Shown piece after piece: positions 36,179 through 44,673 of a stretch of DNA of 64,000 bases. Source of the DNA: an uncultured Alistipes sp. (GTDB lineage: Bacteria > Bacteroidota > Bacteroidia > Bacteroidales > Rikenellaceae); contig CAJUAV010000007.1 of the NCBI GenBank assembly GCA_910584485.1, positions 1 to 64,000 on the forward strand, written 5' to 3'. Both the position numbers and the translations under genes were made by a program. How positions within the stretch are numbered: position 1 is the stretch's first letter; each line of letters begins with the position of its first letter. Below the pieces are notes generated by a model. It was not told where the DNA came from. It did no database searches and saw nothing but the letters and a program-made list of their open reading frames with translations.

Positions 36179-39100
36179 TTGAACAAAAGAACCATAAAAT
36201 ATCTCTTTTCGACCACGGTCGTCCTCTTCGCCGTGCAGCTCGTCTTCGGCTTCGCGGCGACGCGCTCGGGCGCAGCGGCGTTCTCGAACGACAGCCTGCG
36301 GCGCAGCGTCGCCGCAGCCCTCGCGGACGAACCGGCGATCGGCCCCGACCGCGCGAAGACCGCACGGATGACGGGCCGCGCAGACACCGCACGGATCACC
36401 GGCCGCACGGACACCGCGCGCCGCATCGAAACCGCACGGATGGCGGACCGCACGGATGGCGGGCCGCACCGAGGCCGCACCGAGGCCGCACGGCGGACCG
36501 ACGCACTCGACCTCCGCTCCGAAGGGGGCCGCAGCGTCGCCGCGGAAGCCGCCGCCGACACGACCGCCCTGCAACCGTTCGACCCGACCGCTTCGCGGCG
36601 CGAAACGCGCCGCGCCGAACGACGCCGCAGCCGCCGTCCGCTCCCCGCAGCCGACACCCTCGCCGCCGACACGACGGCCGCCGACTCGACCGTCGTCGAC
36701 TCCCTGCCGCGCGACACCGTGCGCACGCCGCGCCCCGCGAAGCGGCTCATCGACGACCCGATCACGGGCCACAACGCAGACTCGCTCGTCTACGACGTGC
36801 GCAACAAGCTGGTCTACATCTACAACCAGGGCGACGTCACCTACCAGACGAGCAACCTGAAGGCCGATTTCATGCGCATCGACCTCGACTCGAAGCTCGT
36901 CTACGCCTACGGCAAACCCGACTCGCTCGACGGGGCGCCGATCGTCACCAAACCCGAGTACACCGAGGGCGAGGAGAGCTACAAGATGGACACGATCACC
37001 TACCACCTCGACACGAAGAAGGCCAAGATCAAGGGGGTGGCGACGCAGCAGGGCGACGGCTGGCTGGTGGGCGGCTCGGTGAAGAAGATGACCGACAACA
37101 CGATCAACATCGAGAACGGCAAATACACCACCTGCGACAACACGGATCACCCGCATTTCTACCTCGCCATGACGCGGGCGAAGGTGCTGCCCGGCAACAA
37201 GGTGGTCACGGGCCCCGCCTACCTCGTGCTGGAGGATGTGCCGCTCTATTTCCTCGGCATCCCCGAGGGTTTCTTCCCGATCAGCTCGGGGCCCAAGTCG
37301 GGGCTGCTGATGCCGACCTACGGCGAGGAGTACTCGAAAGGCTTCTTCATCCGCGACCTGGGGTACTATTTCACCCTCGGGCAGCACGCCGACCTGGCCG
37401 TGCGCGGCGGCTTCTACACGCTCGGCTCGTGGGAGGCTTCGGCCGCCTCGCGCTACATCAAGCGCTACAAGTACAGCGGCAGCTTCAACCTCCAGTACTC
37501 GAACGTCCGCACGGGCGAAAAAGGCGAACCCGACTACATCAAGCAGCAGAATTTCCGCATCCAGTGGTCGCACGCGCAAGACCCCAAGGCCAACCCGGGA
37601 ACCACCTTCTCGGCTTCGGTCAACTTCGCCACGAGCGGCTACAGCCGCTATTCGGCGACCAACCTGAACGACATGCTCGCCACGCAGACCAACTCGACGA
37701 TCTCCTTCTCGAAGAACTGGGCGGGCACCCCCTTCTCGCTCTCGGCCAACATGGCCGTTTCGCAGAACTCGCAGAACGAGTCGATCGCCGTGACGCTGCC
37801 GAACGTCGTCTTCAACGTCTCGCGCGTCTACCCCTTCAAGCGCAAGGAGAAGGTGGGCAAGGACCGCTGGTACGAAAAGATTTCGCTCCAGTACACGGGC
37901 AAGCTGACCAACTCGGTGCAGACGACCGAGGGCGAAATCTTCTCGAAGGAGACCCTGAAGAACATGCGCAACGGCGTCGAGCACTCGCTGCCCGTCTCCG
38001 CCTCGTTCAACCTCTTCAACTACATCAACCTCACCCCCTCGTTCAACTACAACGAAAAGTGGTATTTCAAGCGGGTCAACTACGAGTGGAACCCCGTAAC
38101 GAATCAAACCGACACGCTGCCGACCGACTACGGTTTCTACCGCCTCTACAACTACTCGTTGAGCGTTTCGACCTCGACGACCGTCTACGGCATGTACGAT
38201 TTCACGAAGAAGCGCCGCAACCGCAAGATCCAGGCGATCCGCCACACGATCACCCCCTCGATCGGCTTCTCGTACGCCCCCGACTTCACCGACCCGAAAT
38301 ACGGCTACTACAAGACGGTACAGACCGACGAGTCGGGCCGCCTGACGACCTATTCGCCCTATGCGGGCAACGCCTACGGCGTCCCCTCGTCGGGGCGGTC
38401 GATGTCGATGAACTTCTCGCTCTCGCAGAGCCTCGAAATGAAGGTCCTCTCGAAGCGCGACACGTCGGGAGTCAAAAAACTGAAACTCATCGACGAACTG
38501 CGCATCAGCGGATCGTATAACTTCCTGGCCGACTCGATGCGCCTCTCGACGATCCCCTTCTCGTTCCGTTCGACCGTCTTCAAGAATTTCGGCATCAACT
38601 TCTCGACGACGCTCGACCCCTACAAGGTGACGCCGCAGGGCGTGCGCTACGACAAGCTCTTCTTCCCGGGCCGCATCACCTCGGCGGGCTGGTCGTTCGG
38701 CTACACCTTCAAGTCGCGCAACGACCGTTCGGAGCCCGCCATGAACGACATCACGAGCATCCCGCCCGAGTACCAGAACCCCTTCTACGACCCCTACGGC
38801 CACATGGACCCCGTGCTGCGAAGGCAGTACATGGCCCAATCCTACTACGATTTCTCGCTGCCGTGGAACTTCGGCTTCAACTACGCGGTCAACTACTCGA
38901 TCGCCTACGTCAACAACGGCACGACGGGCTATCGGCGCAACATCACGCAGACGGTCGGCTTCAACGGCTCGCTCAACCTCACGCCCAAGATGGGCCTCAC
39001 GTTCCAGGGGGGCTACGATATCAAGGCCAACAAGCTGACCACCTCGGCCATCTCGATCACGCGCGACCTGCACTGCTGGCAGATGTCCTTCTCGTGGATT

Positions 39101-39208
39101 CCGTTCGGCTTCCACCGCAGCTGGAGCTTCAACATCGGCGTCAAGGCCTCCTCGTTGCAGGACCTCAAGTACGACAAGTCGCAGTCGATGTACGACAATC
39201 TCTATTGA
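36179..39208 (+). CDS. lptD: LPS-assembly outer membrane protein LptD, Bacteroidota type
   Basis: LptD is the beta-barrel that inserts lipopolysaccharide into the outer leaflet. No in-frame ATG exists upstream of residue ~60. The TTG at 36179 gives MNKRTIKYLFSTTVVLFAVQLVFGFA, a good signal peptide, and a 1009-residue protein. After a low-complexity Arg/Thr/Asp segment comes the OstA/LptA-like periplasmic domain (SLVYDVRNKLVYIYNQGDV..), then the barrel with alternating aromatic strands, ending DLKYDKSQSMYDNLY. Residues 56-109 contain a 9-residue minisatellite. It is divergent from the amidase operon. Confidence 0.88.
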   Translation: MNKRTIKYLFSTTVVLFAVQLVFGFAATRSGAAAFSNDSLRRSVAAALADEPAIGPDRAKTARMTGRADTARITGRTDTARRIETARMADRTDGGPHRGRTEAARRTDALDLRSEGGRSVAAEAAADTTALQPFDPTASRRETRRAERRRSRRPLPAADTLAADTTAADSTVVDSLPRDTVRTPRPAKRLIDDPITGHNADSLVYDVRNKLVYIYNQGDVTYQTSNLKADFMRIDLDSKLVYAYGKPDSLDGAPIVTKPEYTEGEESYKMDTITYHLDTKKAKIKGVATQQGDGWLVGGSVKKMTDNTINIENGKYTTCDNTDHPHFYLAMTRAKVLPGNKVVTGPAYLVLEDVPLYFLGIPEGFFPISSGPKSGLLMPTYGEEYSKGFFIRDLGYYFTLGQHADLAVRGGFYTLGSWEASAASRYIKRYKYSGSFNLQYSNVRTGEKGEPDYIKQQNFRIQWSHAQDPKANPGTTFSASVNFATSGYSRYSATNLNDMLATQTNSTISFSKNWAGTPFSLSANMAVSQNSQNESIAVTLPNVVFNVSRVYPFKRKEKVGKDRWYEKISLQYTGKLTNSVQTTEGEIFSKETLKNMRNGVEHSLPVSASFNLFNYINLTPSFNYNEKWYFKRVNYEWNPVTNQTDTLPTDYGFYRLYNYSLSVSTSTTVYGMYDFTKKRRNRKIQAIRHTITPSIGFSYAPDFTDPKYGYYKTVQTDESGRLTTYSPYAGNAYGVPSSGRSMSMNFSLSQSLEMKVLSKRDTSGVKKLKLIDELRISGSYNFLADSMRLSTIPFSFRSTVFKNFGINFSTTLDPYKVTPQGVRYDKLFFPGRITSAGWSFGYTFKSRNDRSEPAMNDITSIPPEYQNPFYDPYGHMDPVLRRQYMAQSYYDFSLPWNFGFNYAVNYSIAYVNNGTTGYRRNITQTVGFNGSLNLTPKMGLTFQGGYDIKANKLTTSAISITRDLHCWQMSFSWIPFGFHRSWSFNIGVKASSLQDLKYDKSQSMYDNLY
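36346..36505 (+). repeat. In-frame minisatellite inside lptD
   Basis: Units of about 27 bp (ACCGCACGGATnRCnGGCCG plus a GCRCnGAC tail) encode TAR(M/I)(T/A)(G/D)R(A/T)D. They recur at least three to four times, then degrade into GGCCGCACCGAGGCCGCACC. The block sits between the signal peptide and the periplasmic domain. Confidence 0.8.
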
Positions 39209-39931
39209 TTTTTCATTTTTTTGCGGGAGGGGCGGTTTCGGACGGCCTGCCTGCGAGGGAGGGGGCCGCTCCGCACGGAACGGCCGAAACCGGTTTGTTC
39301 CGTTTCCGTGCGCAGAACCGAGGCAGCGCGTTCGCCGACGGCGGCGGGAGCGGTCGGACGCGCGTTTTCGGACGGCTGTCGGCTTGTTCTGTGCGCGAAA
39401 CCGAGTAAGCCAACGTTCGCCGACGGCGGCGGGAGGGGCGGTGAGCAGCCTGCCTGCGAACCTGCCGTCCGCCGCGTGGGGCGGCGGCGAACGGCACGCG
39501 CTGACGCGCGAAGACGCATCGAGCCCGCGGCAAGCGGCAGCCCTCCGCCAAAAGAGGCGGCGGCGAACGGCACGCGCTGTACACGTATTTTTCGGGCTGC
39601 AGCTTGCGAGGGGATGCACGAGCGGACGCGAGCTGCGGGCCTTTGCCAGGCGAAGCTGCGGCCCGCCGCGCTAAAGCGCGAACCATCCGGGCTTCCGCAA
39701 GCGGGAGGCTTTGGCCTACCGATCCCGCAAGGAATCGAAACCTGTTGCGACCGGCCCGCAGCCGAGCGGAGGGGCATCGAGCCTTCGGGCGAGTTGCAGC
39801 CCTCCGCCAGGGGACGGCTGCGGGCTGCCGACCTCGATGAGGTCGAACCTGACGACGCTTGGCGTATGCGGCTGCGGCAGGGCCGCGGCCCGCCGAGAAA
39901 TCGAACGAACGGAATCGCTCGAAATGCCCTC
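39209..39931. repeat. Mosaic of hairpin modules between convergent lptD and xerD
   Basis: The gap holds TTCGCCGACGGCGGCGGGAG modules (about 39329 and 39415) paired with GGGGCGGCGGCGAACGGCACG. A GCGGGCC..GGCCCGC hairpin at about 39636-39667 is followed by GCGCTAAAGCGCGAACC. An outer GCCCGCAGCCG..CGGCTGCGGGC element (39752-39829) leads straight into the stem GACCTC-GAT-GAGGTC (39830-39844). No gene is supported. Confidence 0.85.
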
Positions 39932-40828
39932 CTATAATTTCAGATGATCCTCGACCGTCCGCCGCAGGTGCTCGTTGTCGAGGTGGGTATAGATTTCGGT
40001 CGTGCCGATGTTTTCGTGCCCCAGCAGCTCCTGCACCTGGCGGATGTCGGCGCCTCCTTCGAGCAGGTGGGTGGCGAACGAATGGCGGAACGTATGGGGC
40101 GAAATCCGCTTTTCGATCCCCGCCCGCCGCGCCGCCGCGCGCAGGATCGTGAAGATCATCACGCGCGTGAGCTGCGAGCCGCGGTTGTTCAGAAACACGA
40201 CCTCCTCGTTGCGGCGCGCCGAGCGGCGCTCGTCGAGGTAGGCGAGGATCCGTTCGCGCGCCAGGTCGTTGATCGGCACCAGCCGCTGTTTGTCCCCCTT
40301 GCCCGTCACGCGGATATAGCCCTCGCCGAAAAAGAGGTCCCCGAGCCGCAGCGAAACGAGCTCCGAGACGCGCAGCCCGCACGCGTAGAGCAGTTCGAGC
40401 ATCGCCCGATCGCGCAGTCCCTTGACCGTCGAGAGGTCGATCGCGGCGATGATGCGGTCGATCTCCTCCGTCGTGAGGACGTCGGGCAGGTGGCGCCCCG
40501 CCTTGGGCGGATCGACGAGGTCGGCGGGCGAGACGTCGATTTCGTCCGTCAGCAGCAGGTAACCGAAGAAGCTGCGGATACCGCTCAAGATGCGCGCCTG
40601 CGAACTCTTCTCGCGCCCGCGATCGTAGAGCCGCGCGAGGTAGCGCTCGATCATTTCGCGCTCCACCTTGCGCGGCGGCACGTCCCACATGCGCAGCACG
40701 TAGTGGGCGAACTGGCGGAAATCGCGCAGGTAGGCGTCGACCGTATTGGCCGCAAGCCGTTTTTCGAGCTTGAGGTAAGTGCGGTAGCGCCGCCCCGCAT
40801 CGTCCCATTTTTTCAGATTTTCGGCCAT
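39932..40828 (-). CDS. xerD: Tyrosine recombinase XerD
   Basis: XerC/D-type recombinases resolve chromosome dimers at dif near the septum. The 298-residue protein has an N-terminal SAM-like core-binding domain and a catalytic domain. Its active-site set is complete: Arg in YACGLRVSEL, Lys in GKGDKQR, HTFRHSFATHLLEGGAD and the Tyr in TTEIYTH. Length and lack of neighbouring mobile genes argue for a housekeeping Xer rather than an element integrase. It is divergent from recO, with face-to-face promoters. Confidence 0.93.
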   Translation of the reverse strand: MAENLKKWDDAGRRYRTYLKLEKRLAANTVDAYLRDFRQFAHYVLRMWDVPPRKVEREMIERYLARLYDRGREKSSQARILSGIRSFFGYLLLTDEIDVSPADLVDPPKAGRHLPDVLTTEEIDRIIAAIDLSTVKGLRDRAMLELLYACGLRVSELVSLRLGDLFFGEGYIRVTGKGDKQRLVPINDLARERILAYLDERRSARRNEEVVFLNNRGSQLTRVMIFTILRAAARRAGIEKRISPHTFRHSFATHLLEGGADIRQVQELLGHENIGTTEIYTHLDNEHLRRTVEDHLKL

Positions 40829-40847
40829 CTTTCCCCTTTTTTATCCG

Positions 40848-40871
40848 TACCTTTGTCGCACTGCAAAGATA
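40848..40871. promoter_or_regulatory. Face-to-face promoters of recO and xerD
   Basis: TACCTTTG on the plus strand (40848-40855) serves recO. TATCTTTG on the minus strand (40864-40871) serves xerD. The start points implied by these boxes cross, so the two RNA polymerases would occupy overlapping DNA. Confidence 0.65.
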
Positions 40872-40907
40872 ACGATTTTACCGTTCGCTCCGCCGAAGAT
40901 CCACCCC

Positions 40908-41636
40908 ATGAAGAGCTACAAAGGACGCGGCATCGTGCTGCACACGCTCAAATACGGCGATTCGTCGATGATCGTCTACCTGCTGACCGACGTCGGCGGC
41001 CGCCGCAGCTACATGGTGCAGGGCATCCGCAGCCGCACGGGCCGCGGCTCGAAGCAAGCGCTTTTCCAACCCGCCTTTCCCGTCGAATTCGAGGGGCTCG
41101 AGCCCGCGCAGGCGCAGCAGATGCACCGTTTCAAAGAGGTGCGGAGCGGCTTCCTGCTGCAAGGCATCCCCTTCGACGTCCGCAAGTCGACCATGGCGAT
41201 CTTCCTGGCGGAGGTGATCTACCGCCTCGTGCGCGAAAGCGAGCGCAACGACGCCCTCTTCGAATTCGTCTGGACTTCGGTCGAGGCCCTCGACACGTTG
41301 CAGGAGGGGGTGGCCAATTTCCACCTCTGGTTCCTCGCCCACTTGAGCCGCCTGCTGGGCTTCTGCCCGGGCAACGCCTACGCCGAGGGGGCCCTCTTCG
41401 ACATCAAGGAGGGACTCTACACCCTCGCGCCGCCGACCCACACCCTCTGCCTCGGAGCGGACGAGTCGCGGACGCTCGACCGGCTGCTCCGCAGCTCGCT
41501 CTTCGACCTGGCCTCCGTGGGGCTCAACCGCACGCAGCGCGTCGATTTCCTGAACGCCATGCTCACCTATTTCGGCTACCACCTCGACAGCATCCATGCC
41601 GTGCAGTCGGTCCGCATCCTGCGCGAGGTCTTCTGA
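40908..41636 (+). CDS. recO: DNA repair protein RecO
   Basis: RecO anneals single strands and helps load RecA in the RecFOR pathway. The 242-residue protein shows the family N-terminal OB fold (MKSYKGRGIVLHTLKYGDSSMIVYLLT and YMVQGIRS) followed by a helical domain (LFEFVWTSVEALD, FHLWFLAHLSRLLGFCPGNAY). The zinc-binding cysteines of some RecO proteins are absent, as in many Bacteroidota. Monocistronic; ATG 40908. Confidence 0.93.
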   Translation: MKSYKGRGIVLHTLKYGDSSMIVYLLTDVGGRRSYMVQGIRSRTGRGSKQALFQPAFPVEFEGLEPAQAQQMHRFKEVRSGFLLQGIPFDVRKSTMAIFLAEVIYRLVRESERNDALFEFVWTSVEALDTLQEGVANFHLWFLAHLSRLLGFCPGNAYAEGALFDIKEGLYTLAPPTHTLCLGADESRTLDRLLRSSLFDLASVGLNRTQRVDFLNAMLTYFGYHLDSIHAVQSVRILREVF

Positions 41637-42151
41637 ACGGGGCGGCCGAGCGGATAACGCGTTCGCCGACGGCGGCGGGAGGGCATCGAGCGTATGCGCG
41701 AGAATTGCCGTCCGCCGCGTGGGGCGGCGGCGAACGGCACGCGCTGACGCGCGAAGACGCATCGAGCCTGCAACGAGCGACAATCCGACACATGGGTCGG
41801 CGGCGAACGGCACGCGCTGTACACGTGTTTTTCGGGCAGCAGCTTGCGAAGGGACGCATGAGCGGACGCGAGCTGCGGGCCTTCGCCGGGCGAAGCTGCG
41901 GCCCGCCGCGCTAAAGCGCGAACCGTTCGAGACGAAGCCTGCGGAGCGCACGCAGGATGCGGACACGAAATGCGGGCCTTCGCCGGGCGAAGCTGCGGCC
42001 CGCCGCGCTAAAGCGCCAACCGTTCGGGACGAAGCCTGCGGAGCGCACGCAGGATGCGGACGCGAAATGCGGGCCTCCGCAAGCGGGAGGCTTCGGCCCG
42101 CCGCGCTAAAGCGCGCGATGCGCATCCGATTTCGCGGCTGTCCGAAAACGA
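41637..42151. repeat. Tandem hairpin-module array between convergent recO and GH28 genes
   Basis: After a TTCGCCGACGGCGGCGGGAG module, three successive copies of about 97-98 bp end in CGCGCTAAAGCGC at 41907, 42004 and 42102. Each has AAGCCTGCGGAGCGCACGCA, then GCGGGCC, an inner stem, and GGCCCGC. The inner stem is CTTCGCC/GGGCGAAG in two copies and CTCCGC/GCGGGAG in the third, a two-sided change. Confidence 0.88.
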
Positions 42152-42183
42152 ACGCCCGACGGTCCTGACGGATCGTCGGGCGT
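42152..42183 (-). terminator. GH28 terminator
   Basis: ACGCCCGACG pairs perfectly with CGTCGGGCGT around a 12-base loop, 24 nt after the GH28 stop on the minus strand. Confidence 0.75.
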
Positions 42184-42206
42184 CATCGTATGCGGAACAG
42201 CGGGCG

Positions 42207-43604
42207 TTACTCGGCCGACTGCGCCAGCGTAATGGTCACGTTCTCGAGGTTGATCCCGTCGCACATGCCCGAAATCGACTGCTCCTGCTCGACGTTCTCG
42301 AAGGTGCAGTCCTTCAGATAAATATCATGCACGTTCGAACGGTCCGCCAGCGCCGTTACGCAGATGCCGAAGCGGCTCTTCTTGCTGGTGACGTTCTCCA
42401 GGTAGACGTGCTGCACGGTCGGATAGGCCGTGGCGTCGCCGACGCTCTTCTGGTCGTAGATGAGGTTGATCTTGAGGACCGCCTCCTTGCACTGGCCGAC
42501 CCGTACGTTGCGCACATAGATGTGCTCGATCACGCCGCCGCGGCGGGCGTTGGTCTTGATGCGGATCGCACGGTCGAGCTTCGGCGAATCCATGTCGCAG
42601 TTCTCGACGAAGAGGTTGCGGTAGCCGCTGCCGATCTCGCTGCCCACGACCACACCGCCGTGGCCGTTGTTCATCTTGCAGTTGCGGACGATGATGTTCT
42701 GGCTCGGCACCTCGATGCGGTGGGCATCCTCGTCGCGCCCCGCCTTGATGGCGATGCAGTCGTCGCCCGTGTTGAAGTGGCAATCCTCGATCAGGACGTA
42801 GTTGCACGACTCGGGGTCGCAGCCGTCGCCGTTCGGGCCCTCGTTATTGAAGGTCACGCCGCGCACGGTGAGGTTCTCGCAGAAGACGGGGTGCAGGTTC
42901 CAGAAGGGCGAGCGGATCATCGTGACCCCCTCGACGAGGATGTTCTTGCACTCGAAGGGGCTCACCAGCTGCGGACGCATGCCGTAGCCGTGGCCCATGC
43001 GGCGCTCCTCGATCGGTTTGTCGGCGATCATCCACTCCATGAGCAGCGGACGGCCGTAGCGCTGCGTGTTGCGGCGATCCTTCTCCCACTCGGTGTCGGA
43101 GTTCCAGACCATGCTCCACCAGTTGGCCTTCGAGGCGCCGCCGTCGATCGTACCCTTGCCCGTCACGGCGATGTTCTCCTGACGGAAGGCGTAGATCATC
43201 GGCGAGTAGTTGTAGCAGTCCATGCCCTCCCAGCGGGTGCGCACCAGCGGGTAGTGGTCGAGGTTGTCCGAGAAGAGAAGCACGGCACCCTCCTCGAGAT
43301 GCAGATCGACGTTCGACAGAAGCGTCAGGGCGCCCGTCGTCCAGGTGCCTGCGGGCACGACGACGCGGCCGCCGCCCTCGGCGCTGCACTTGGCGATGGC
43401 GGCATTGATCGCCTCGTGGCAGACGGCGTCGGTCGTGGCGCCGAAATCGCGGATGTCGTAGGTTTTGTCGGGGAAGGTCGGAGCGACGATCTTCGATTCG
43501 ATCTCGGGATAGATCGTCTTCCAGGCACGATCGCTCGGCGACTGCGGCGCGCAGGCGGCACCCAGCAGGGCAATCAGAGGCAGAATGAGGCGTGAAGCTT
43601 TCAT
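42207..43604 (-). CDS. GH28 polygalacturonase lipoprotein
   Basis: This is a right-handed beta-helix glycoside hydrolase of family 28, cleaving homogalacturonan or rhamnogalacturonan. The 465-residue product starts MKASRLILPLIALLGAAC, with a lipobox ending at Cys18. Catalytic signatures are present: NGDGCD (NTD-like), NTGDDCIAIKAGR, NNGHGGVVVGSE and RIKTN. The DD and H residues make a complete inverting-type active site. The ATG at 43604 is preferred to an upstream frame through the promoter. It is divergent from a DapA-family gene and complements the PL10-CE8 enzyme for pectin breakdown. Confidence 0.93.
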   Translation of the reverse strand: MKASRLILPLIALLGAACAPQSPSDRAWKTIYPEIESKIVAPTFPDKTYDIRDFGATTDAVCHEAINAAIAKCSAEGGGRVVVPAGTWTTGALTLLSNVDLHLEEGAVLLFSDNLDHYPLVRTRWEGMDCYNYSPMIYAFRQENIAVTGKGTIDGGASKANWWSMVWNSDTEWEKDRRNTQRYGRPLLMEWMIADKPIEERRMGHGYGMRPQLVSPFECKNILVEGVTMIRSPFWNLHPVFCENLTVRGVTFNNEGPNGDGCDPESCNYVLIEDCHFNTGDDCIAIKAGRDEDAHRIEVPSQNIIVRNCKMNNGHGGVVVGSEIGSGYRNLFVENCDMDSPKLDRAIRIKTNARRGGVIEHIYVRNVRVGQCKEAVLKINLIYDQKSVGDATAYPTVQHVYLENVTSKKSRFGICVTALADRSNVHDIYLKDCTFENVEQEQSISGMCDGINLENVTITLAQSAE

Positions 43605-43637
43605 GAAAGATTGGGTGTTTGGGTTGATTAGACAAAA

Positions 43638-43645
43638 CAAAGATA
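43638..43645 (-). promoter_or_regulatory. -7 box of the GH28 gene
   Basis: TATCTTTG on the minus strand, 34 nt upstream of the ATG. No clear -33 TTG. Confidence 0.55.
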
Positions 43646-43707
43646 CGCTTTTTCGCGCAAATGCCGCCCCGAGGCCCATTTTCGGCAACAAATTCGGCAA
43701 AAATTCA

Positions 43708-43715
43708 TATCTTTG
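43708..43715 (+). promoter_or_regulatory. -7 box of the DapA-family gene
   Basis: TATCTTTG on the plus strand, 49 nt upstream of the ATG at 43765, divergent from the GH28 box. Confidence 0.6.
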
Positions 43716-43764
43716 TCTACGCCATTTTTCTTAACATTGCATAACCAAACAAAAACACCGACCC

Positions 43765-44673
43765 ATGAAAAAGATACAGGGCATCATTCCGCCCATGATT
43801 ACCCCGCTGAAGGGAAACGACGAACTGGACCGCGAAGGGGCCGTACGCCTGATCGAGCACATGCTCAAGGGGGGCGTCCACGCCCTCTTCATCCTCGGCA
43901 CGACGGGCGAGGCGCAGAGCCTCACCTACCGCCTGCGCTACGAATTCGTCGAGCTGGTCTGCAAGCAGGTCGCCGGCCGCGTGCCGGTGCTGGTCGGCGT
44001 CACGGATACGTCGCTCGATGAAAGCGTGAAGCTCGCCGAGGCCGCCGCCCGCTGCGGCGCCGCAGGCGTCGTGGCCGCCGCACCCTACTATTTCGCCCCC
44101 TCGCAGCAGGAGATGATCGAGTATTTCACGGCCCTGGCCGATGCGCTGCCGCTGCCGCTCTACCTCTACAACATGCCTTCGCACGTGAAGGTCTTCCTGG
44201 AGGCCGCGACGGTCAAGAAGCTCGCCGAACACCCCAACATCGTCGGCCTGAAGGATTCGTCGGCCAACATGAACTACTTCGAAACGCTGCTCTACCACCT
44301 CGGCGGACGCGACGATTTCGCCCTCTACGTCGGCCCCGAGGAGTTGACGGGCGAATGCGTGCTGATGGGCGCCGACGGCGGCGTGAACGGCGGCGCCAAC
44401 ATGTTCCCCGAGCTCTACGTGGCGATGTACGAGGCGGCCAAGACCGGCGACGTGGTGCGCGTGCGCGAGTTGCAGCGCCGCATCATGCAGATCAGCGTCT
44501 CGATCTACACCGTGGGCAAATACGGATCGAGCTACCTGAAGGGGGTCAAGTGCGCCCTCTCGCTGCTGGGCATCTGTGACGACTACATTTCGTGGCCCTA
44601 CCGCCACTTCCGCGCCGAGGAGCGCGCGAAGATCCGCGAGGCGCTCGAAGCGCTGGGCTGCCGCTGCGAATAA
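43765..44673 (+). CDS. DapA-family aldolase/lyase
   Basis: This is a TIM-barrel Schiff-base enzyme of the dihydrodipicolinate synthase / N-acetylneuraminate lyase superfamily (302 residues). Visible are LGTTGEAQSL (the GTTGE loop), the catalytic Tyr in YLYNMPSH and the Schiff-base Lys in GLKDSSANM. The genuine dapA cannot be excluded. The divergent polygalacturonase and the downstream symporter and fucI instead suggest a sugar-acid aldolase such as a 2-keto-3-deoxy-acid lyase. Substrate specificity cannot be settled from these residues. Confidence 0.85.
   Translation: MKKIQGIIPPMITPLKGNDELDREGAVRLIEHMLKGGVHALFILGTTGEAQSLTYRLRYEFVELVCKQVAGRVPVLVGVTDTSLDESVKLAEAAARCGAAGVVAAAPYYFAPSQQEMIEYFTALADALPLPLYLYNMPSHVKVFLEAATVKKLAEHPNIVGLKDSSANMNYFETLLYHLGGRDDFALYVGPEELTGECVLMGADGGVNGGANMFPELYVAMYEAAKTGDVVRVRELQRRIMQISVSIYTVGKYGSSYLKGVKCALSLLGICDDYISWPYRHFRAEERAKIREALEALGCRCE

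Noticed and set aside
36068..39619. A 1183-residue open frame antisense to lptD
   Set aside because: It mirrors lptD codon structure, lacks any recognisable domain and has the composition of a complement-strand shadow in GC-rich DNA.
39209..39931. Hairpin arrays as CRISPR or integron attC arrays
   Set aside because: Spacing and module order are irregular, there are no cas genes, no integron integrase and no gene cassettes between units.
39932..40828. Integrase of a mobile element
   Set aside because: Length and motifs match housekeeping XerD, and no attachment repeats, excisionase or cargo genes surround it.
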